Assembly (NCBI GenBank): GCA_002278855.1
Contig: NCGG01000001.1
Location: forward strand, 1-64,000
Reading direction: 5' to 3'
From: Sphingomonadales bacterium 28-55-16
GTDB taxonomy: Bacteria > Pseudomonadota > Alphaproteobacteria > Sphingomonadales > Sphingomonadaceae
DNA length: 64,000 bases
Shown: in pieces, positions 60,631 through 64,000 of the stretch
Layout of the letters: each line of letters begins with the position of its first letter
Position numbering within the stretch: the stretch's first letter is position 1
Notes under the pieces: generated by a model
The model's input: the letters and a program-made list of their open reading frames with translations, nothing else
Told to the model about the DNA's origin: nothing
Databases searched by the model: none
Program-made: the position numbers and the translations under genes

Positions 60631-61423
60631 GCGGCGACTTGACCGAGACGCCGTTGTTGCCGCCACTCAGGAGGCAGCGGCCTTGGCCTTGGCCAGTTGG
60701 CGCGATGGTGCTGTTCCCGATACTAAAGTGTGGGAAAAGACCAAGAATAACCCGGTAAGCGACATCGACATGGCGGTCGACGCGTTGCTTGCACGGCGGT
60801 TGCAGGCGATCTTGCCTGAGGCGGCGTGGCTGTCGGAGGAAACCGTTGATGACCCATCGCGGCTTAACGCCCGACTGCTGTGGTTGGTTGACCCGATTGA
60901 CGGGACGCGCGATTATGTCCGCGGGCGCAGCGGCTGGTGTGTGTCGGTGGCTTTGGTGGCCGATGGCATTCCGGTCTTCGCCGTGATGGCCGCGCCCGCG
61001 CAGGGCAAAGTCTGGATCGCCGCCAGCGGTGAGGGCGTGACCTGCAATAACGAGCGCCTTGTGGGTAGCATGCGTCAGAATTTTGCCGGATCACGCGTAC
61101 CCGCCGACGATTTGCCACGGCTGGATTCGGATCTGGTGATAGTCGACAAACCCAATAGCATCGCGATGCGTATGACGATGGTCGCCTGTGACCGCGCTGA
61201 CCTTGTGGCGACATTGCGCTGGGGTAATGAATGGGACGTCGCCGCAGCGCATCTGGTGGCGCAAGAGGCGGGCGGGGTCGTCACGGACGCGCTTGGGCGA
61301 CCCATAACCTACAATAAGCCTGAGCCGATAGATTTTGGGCTTATCTGCTGCGCACCGGGGATTCATCAGGCGGCCGTTGACAGGCTAGCGGGGCGGGCCT
61401 CAGCCCTTTTATCGTCAACCTGA
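60623..61423 (+). CDS. cysQ: 3'(2'),5'-bisphosphate nucleotidase / inositol-phosphatase family protein
   Basis: 266 residues from GTG at 60623. IMPase-fold, Mg-dependent: Glu pair in WLSEETVDDP, DPIDGTRDYVRG and WDVAAAHLVAQEAGG are the metal-binding motifs. CysQ recycles phosphoadenosine phosphate; inositol- or histidinol-phosphatase relatives share the fold, so the substrate is probable rather than certain. Start overlaps pmbA. Confidence 0.85.
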   Translation: MPERRLDRDAVVAATQEAAALALASWRDGAVPDTKVWEKTKNNPVSDIDMAVDALLARRLQAILPEAAWLSEETVDDPSRLNARLLWLVDPIDGTRDYVRGRSGWCVSVALVADGIPVFAVMAAPAQGKVWIAASGEGVTCNNERLVGSMRQNFAGSRVPADDLPRLDSDLVIVDKPNSIAMRMTMVACDRADLVATLRWGNEWDVAAAHLVAQEAGGVVTDALGRPITYNKPEPIDFGLICCAPGIHQAAVDRLAGRASALLSST

Positions 61424-61440
61424 AACAAGTTCAGGATGAT
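61411..61440. repeat. Short palindrome between convergent genes
   Basis: CCTGAA (61419-61424)-ACAAG-TTCAGG (61430-61435), extended imperfectly by ATC/GAT on both sides, covers the stop of the cysQ-like gene and lies before the crtB end. It resembles the one at 52761. Could terminate transcription from both sides. Confidence 0.5.
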
Positions 61441-61453
61441 GGCTTAAACAAAT

Positions 61454-62416
61454 CTACCTTACCCGTGTCCACAACATATCGCGGTTCATATCGCGCGGGT
61501 TGTTGGCAATCGCATCGACAAACGCCTTGCGCACCCAACGGAATTTCTCTGGCCTGCTCGTGAAGATGCGCTGATCCCATGCGTGGGCGTCGGCGGCGCG
61601 GACCTTGCGGGCGATCTCGCCATAAATGCCAGCGGCCGACAACACCGCCCAGCGTGCGCGCAATGGCAAATGCTGCGCACCCACCCTTGCTGATGCCTCA
61701 TATTGTTCTGCCTCATCGGCAAGCCAGCGGCCCATCAGCGCCAGTTTCTTGCGGTTGTGCGGCTTCATATGTTCGCCCGGCCCAATATCGAGCATAGCGA
61801 GCCAATCGTCGGGCAGATAACATCGACCGGCTGCGTCATCTTCGGCGATGTCCCGGGCGATATTGGCAAGCTGAAATGCAAGGCCAAGATCGCATGCCCG
61901 ATCAAGCGTCGCGTCGTCATCGGCTGGAACGCCCATCACCACCGCCATCATCACACCAACTGCGCCTGCAACATGGTAGCAATATTGATACAGATCGCTT
62001 TCGCGGCGTGGCCGCCAGTCGGCGGCATCCAGTGCGAAGCCTTCGATTACATCCTCTGCCATTTGAGCGGTAATTCCGCACTCGCGTGCGACAACGCCAA
62101 GGCAGTCAAAAGCGGGCTCACCTGTGGGTGCGCCGGCCAACGCCATGGCCGTCATTTGGCGTATCGCCTGAAGCCGCGCCTGTGGGTCGGTGACGGCCTC
62201 CATCGCGCCGCCATGGTCTTGGCCATCAGCCATATCGTCGCATTTGCGGCACCATGCGTAGAGCAGCCAGACGCGCTCGCGGGTCATGCGGTCGAACAAG
62301 CGGCTGGCAAAACGAAAGGATTTTGACCCACGTGAGATGCTCTCTTGGGCGAATGCGACAAGGGCGGAACGGTCGATTGTTCCCAGCCCGCCGGCAGCAG
62401 GTGGCGGGGACGTCAC
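61454..62416 (-). CDS. crtB: Phytoene synthase CrtB
   Basis: 320 residues. Condenses two geranylgeranyl diphosphates to phytoene. First Asp-rich motif CRKCDDMADG (about 58-67), second NIARDIAEDDAAGRCYLPDDW (part: IARDIAEDD), both typical. Start overlaps the LOG-family gene by 4 bp (ATGA). Third in the order crtI-LOG-crtB. Confidence 0.95.
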   Translation of the reverse strand: MTSPPPAAGGLGTIDRSALVAFAQESISRGSKSFRFASRLFDRMTRERVWLLYAWCRKCDDMADGQDHGGAMEAVTDPQARLQAIRQMTAMALAGAPTGEPAFDCLGVVARECGITAQMAEDVIEGFALDAADWRPRRESDLYQYCYHVAGAVGVMMAVVMGVPADDDATLDRACDLGLAFQLANIARDIAEDDAAGRCYLPDDWLAMLDIGPGEHMKPHNRKKLALMGRWLADEAEQYEASARVGAQHLPLRARWAVLSAAGIYGEIARKVRAADAHAWDQRIFTSRPEKFRWVRKAFVDAIANNPRDMNRDMLWTRVR

Positions 62417-62994
62417 AAATTTTCCGCTTTCATCTGGAAAATCGTCTTGTGCGGCACATAGGCGGCCATTTTACCCAGCAAGCCATCCAAATTATCATCG
62501 ACAATCATAATTCCGGCATGTTGCGGCCGGATGAAACCAATATTGATCATATTTTGGTTAAACGCGATCAACTGGTCGTAAAAGCCGGCGACGTTAAGTA
62601 GGCCGACGGGTTTTTGATGATAGCCAAGTTGTGACCAACTGATTGCTTCCCACAATTCGTCCATCGTGCCCACGCCGCCCGGGATGGTAATAAAACCATC
62701 GGACAGGTCTGTGAAGCGTGCTTTGCGTTCATGCATGCCGGATACCACATGCAGCTCGGTGCAGCCCTTGTGTGCGACCTCTGCGCCGACCAATGCTTCG
62801 GGAATAATGCCAATGACTTCGCCGCCTGCCTCAAGCGCGCTGTCCGCCACTGCGCCCATGAGGCCTAAGCGACCGCCGCCATAGACAATGCCGATGCCGC
62901 GCGCGGCGAGTGTCTTGCCTATGTCACGCGCGGCATTGATGTAGACTGGGTTCTCGGGCGTGGCCGAACCACAATAAATTGCTAGGCGCTTCAT
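62413..62994 (-). CDS. LOG-family (TIGR00730) Rossmann-fold protein
   Basis: 193 residues. Nucleotide-monophosphate phosphoribohydrolase family ('lonely guy'); the motif PGGVGTMDELWE (about 105-116) with the catalytic Arg-Glu region and GGGRLGLMG are conserved. Known members release cytokinin or purine bases from their 5'-monophosphate ribosides. It overlaps crtI and crtB by 4 bp on each side, so it is translated inside the carotenoid operon. Function there is not known. Confidence 0.9.
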   Translation of the reverse strand: MKRLAIYCGSATPENPVYINAARDIGKTLAARGIGIVYGGGRLGLMGAVADSALEAGGEVIGIIPEALVGAEVAHKGCTELHVVSGMHERKARFTDLSDGFITIPGGVGTMDELWEAISWSQLGYHQKPVGLLNVAGFYDQLIAFNQNMINIGFIRPQHAGIMIVDDNLDGLLGKMAAYVPHKTIFQMKAENL

Positions 62995-64000
62995 AAGTTT
63001 GCTGCCTCCATCATCAGTGATGCGGTTGCCTTTGCGCTGCCGACAACACCAGGGATGCCAGCGCCAGGGTGCGTACCCGCACCGACGAAATACAGGTTCG
63101 ATATCGCGTCGTCGCGATTATGTGCACGCATATAGGCCGACTGCCACAGAACGGGTTCAAGACTGAATGCGCTGCCCAAATGGGCGGAAAGGTCGCGGCC
63201 AAAATCGGCTGGCGTATAATGGAACTGCGTCATGATCCGGCTGCGGATGTCGGGGATCAGGCGGCGTTCAAGTTCGTCCAATATCCGCTCCGTAAGTGCC
63301 GCGCCCACATCGCCATCCCAGTTGAGTGGCGCCTTCCCCAAATGCGCAACCGGCGCGAGCACATAAAATGTTGAGCAACCTTCGGGCGCAAGGCTTGGGT
63401 CGGTCACGGTTGGGTGGTGCAAATAGAGGGCAAAGTCCTTCGGCAAGACGCCGTTAACGAAAATATCATCCAACAGGCCCTTATAGCGTGGGCCAAACAA
63501 GATCATGTGATGTGGGATGCCTGGCCATGTGCCCTTGATGCCCAAATGCAGTACGAACAAGGATGGCGACCAGCTTTTCCGGCGAAGTGATTGCGTTGCG
63601 CGTTCGCCGCGCTTGTTGCCGCTTAACAGGTCCTGATAGGTATGCACCAAATCGCCGTTCGATGCTGCCATATCGCAGTCCATGCGCCAGCCCGATTTTG
63701 TGCGCACGCCGATGACTTTGTCACCGCGTGTCTCAATCTCTTCGACCGCATCGTCCAAGCGGATAGTGCCGCCAAGCCGTTCGAAATGGGTCACCATAGC
63801 CGCGACGAGGCGGTTGGTTCCGCCCTTGGCAAACCACACGCCGCCTTCTTTTTCGATGGTGTGAATGAGCGCGTAAATTGCGCTGGTGCTCATGGGGTTC
63901 CCGCCCACCAGCAGGGTATGGAAAGACAATGCCTCACGGAGGCGTTCGTCTTTTACATAAGACGATACGATCGAATATACGGATCGCCAGGCCTGATATT
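62991..64000 (-). CDS. crtI: Phytoene desaturase CrtI (N-terminus beyond window)
   Basis: The C-terminal 336 residues of a CrtI-type desaturase; the frame stays open to the window edge, so the start lies outside. Motifs: SSYVKDERLREALSFHTLL (VKDERLREALSF), GGNPMSTSAIYALIH, and C-terminal VGAGTHPGAGIPGVVGSAK, the usual CrtI ending. It removes hydrogens from phytoene to give lycopene or neurosporene. Operon crtI-LOG-crtB. Confidence 0.95.
   Translation of the reverse strand, partial: YQAWRSVYSIVSSYVKDERLREALSFHTLLVGGNPMSTSAIYALIHTIEKEGGVWFAKGGTNRLVAAMVTHFERLGGTIRLDDAVEEIETRGDKVIGVRTKSGWRMDCDMAASNGDLVHTYQDLLSGNKRGERATQSLRRKSWSPSLFVLHLGIKGTWPGIPHHMILFGPRYKGLLDDIFVNGVLPKDFALYLHHPTVTDPSLAPEGCSTFYVLAPVAHLGKAPLNWDGDVGAALTERILDELERRLIPDIRSRIMTQFHYTPADFGRDLSAHLGSAFSLEPVLWQSAYMRAHNRDDAISNLYFVGAGTHPGAGIPGVVGSAKATASLMMEAANL

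Overview
The window is chromosomal DNA of an alphaproteobacterium, most likely a member of the Sphingomonadales (Sphingomonas/Sphingopyxis/Sphingorhabdus type). This rests on the gene set (a large TonB-dependent receptor, a C40 carotenoid crtI-crtB operon, plant-type glutamate-cysteine ligase, sphingomonad-like short palindromes), moderate-to-high GC and tight ATGA-coupled operons. No insertion sequence, prophage, CRISPR array, rRNA or integrase was found. The species call is inference.

Layout. 0-4.2 kb: tRNA-Trp, a TonB-dependent receptor and gshA on the minus strand. 4.2-8.2 kb: two large divergent secreted proteins with related DUF11-type C-termini. 8.2-14.7 kb: rsmE, ubiA, an aldo/keto reductase and a coupled ppk-ppx pair. 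14.9-18.4 kb: a thioesterase, a hydrolase/flavin-reductase fusion, 4-hydroxyphenylpyruvate dioxygenase and a VOC protein, suggesting aromatic or tyrosine catabolism. 18.4-25 kb is an accessory segment: a tandem PilZ protein with a small secreted Ig/cadherin-like protein, an orphan FixJ-type response regulator with an unusual leader, a saccharopine-dehydrogenase-like reductase, a CrtI-like desaturase and a SOUL protein.

25-34.2 kb is one long chemotaxis operon read right to left: MCP, STAS, cheA, cheR, cheB, cheD, cheY, cheW, a second cheB whose catalytic His is replaced by Arg, and an unrecognised 83-residue ORF. 34.2-41.9 kb: tRNA-Lys, the rod-shape operon mreB-mreC-mreD-mrdA-rodA, and mutL. 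41.9-49.6 kb: a metal-type outer-membrane protein with a DUF2946-like partner, ychF, pth, rplY, a TSUP permease, an Rrf2 regulator, a CPBP protease and a TraB/GumN protein. 49.8-61.4 kb: glyQ-glyS, a b-type cytochrome behind an FNR-like box, ppdK, DUF1214/DUF1254 proteins, tRNA-Arg, queC-queE, a membrane protein, pmbA and a cysQ-like phosphatase. 61.4-64 kb: carotenoid operon crtI (cut by the window end)-LOG-crtB.

The most unusual signals are the second CheB with a substituted active site, the 83-residue ORF coupled to it, the pseudo-hydrolase fused to a flavin reductase, the 25-codon leader ORF with nested inverted repeats before the FixJ-type regulator, and the CrtI-like/reductase/SOUL neighbourhood. 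All calls come from reading the sequence; no database search or structure prediction was run.
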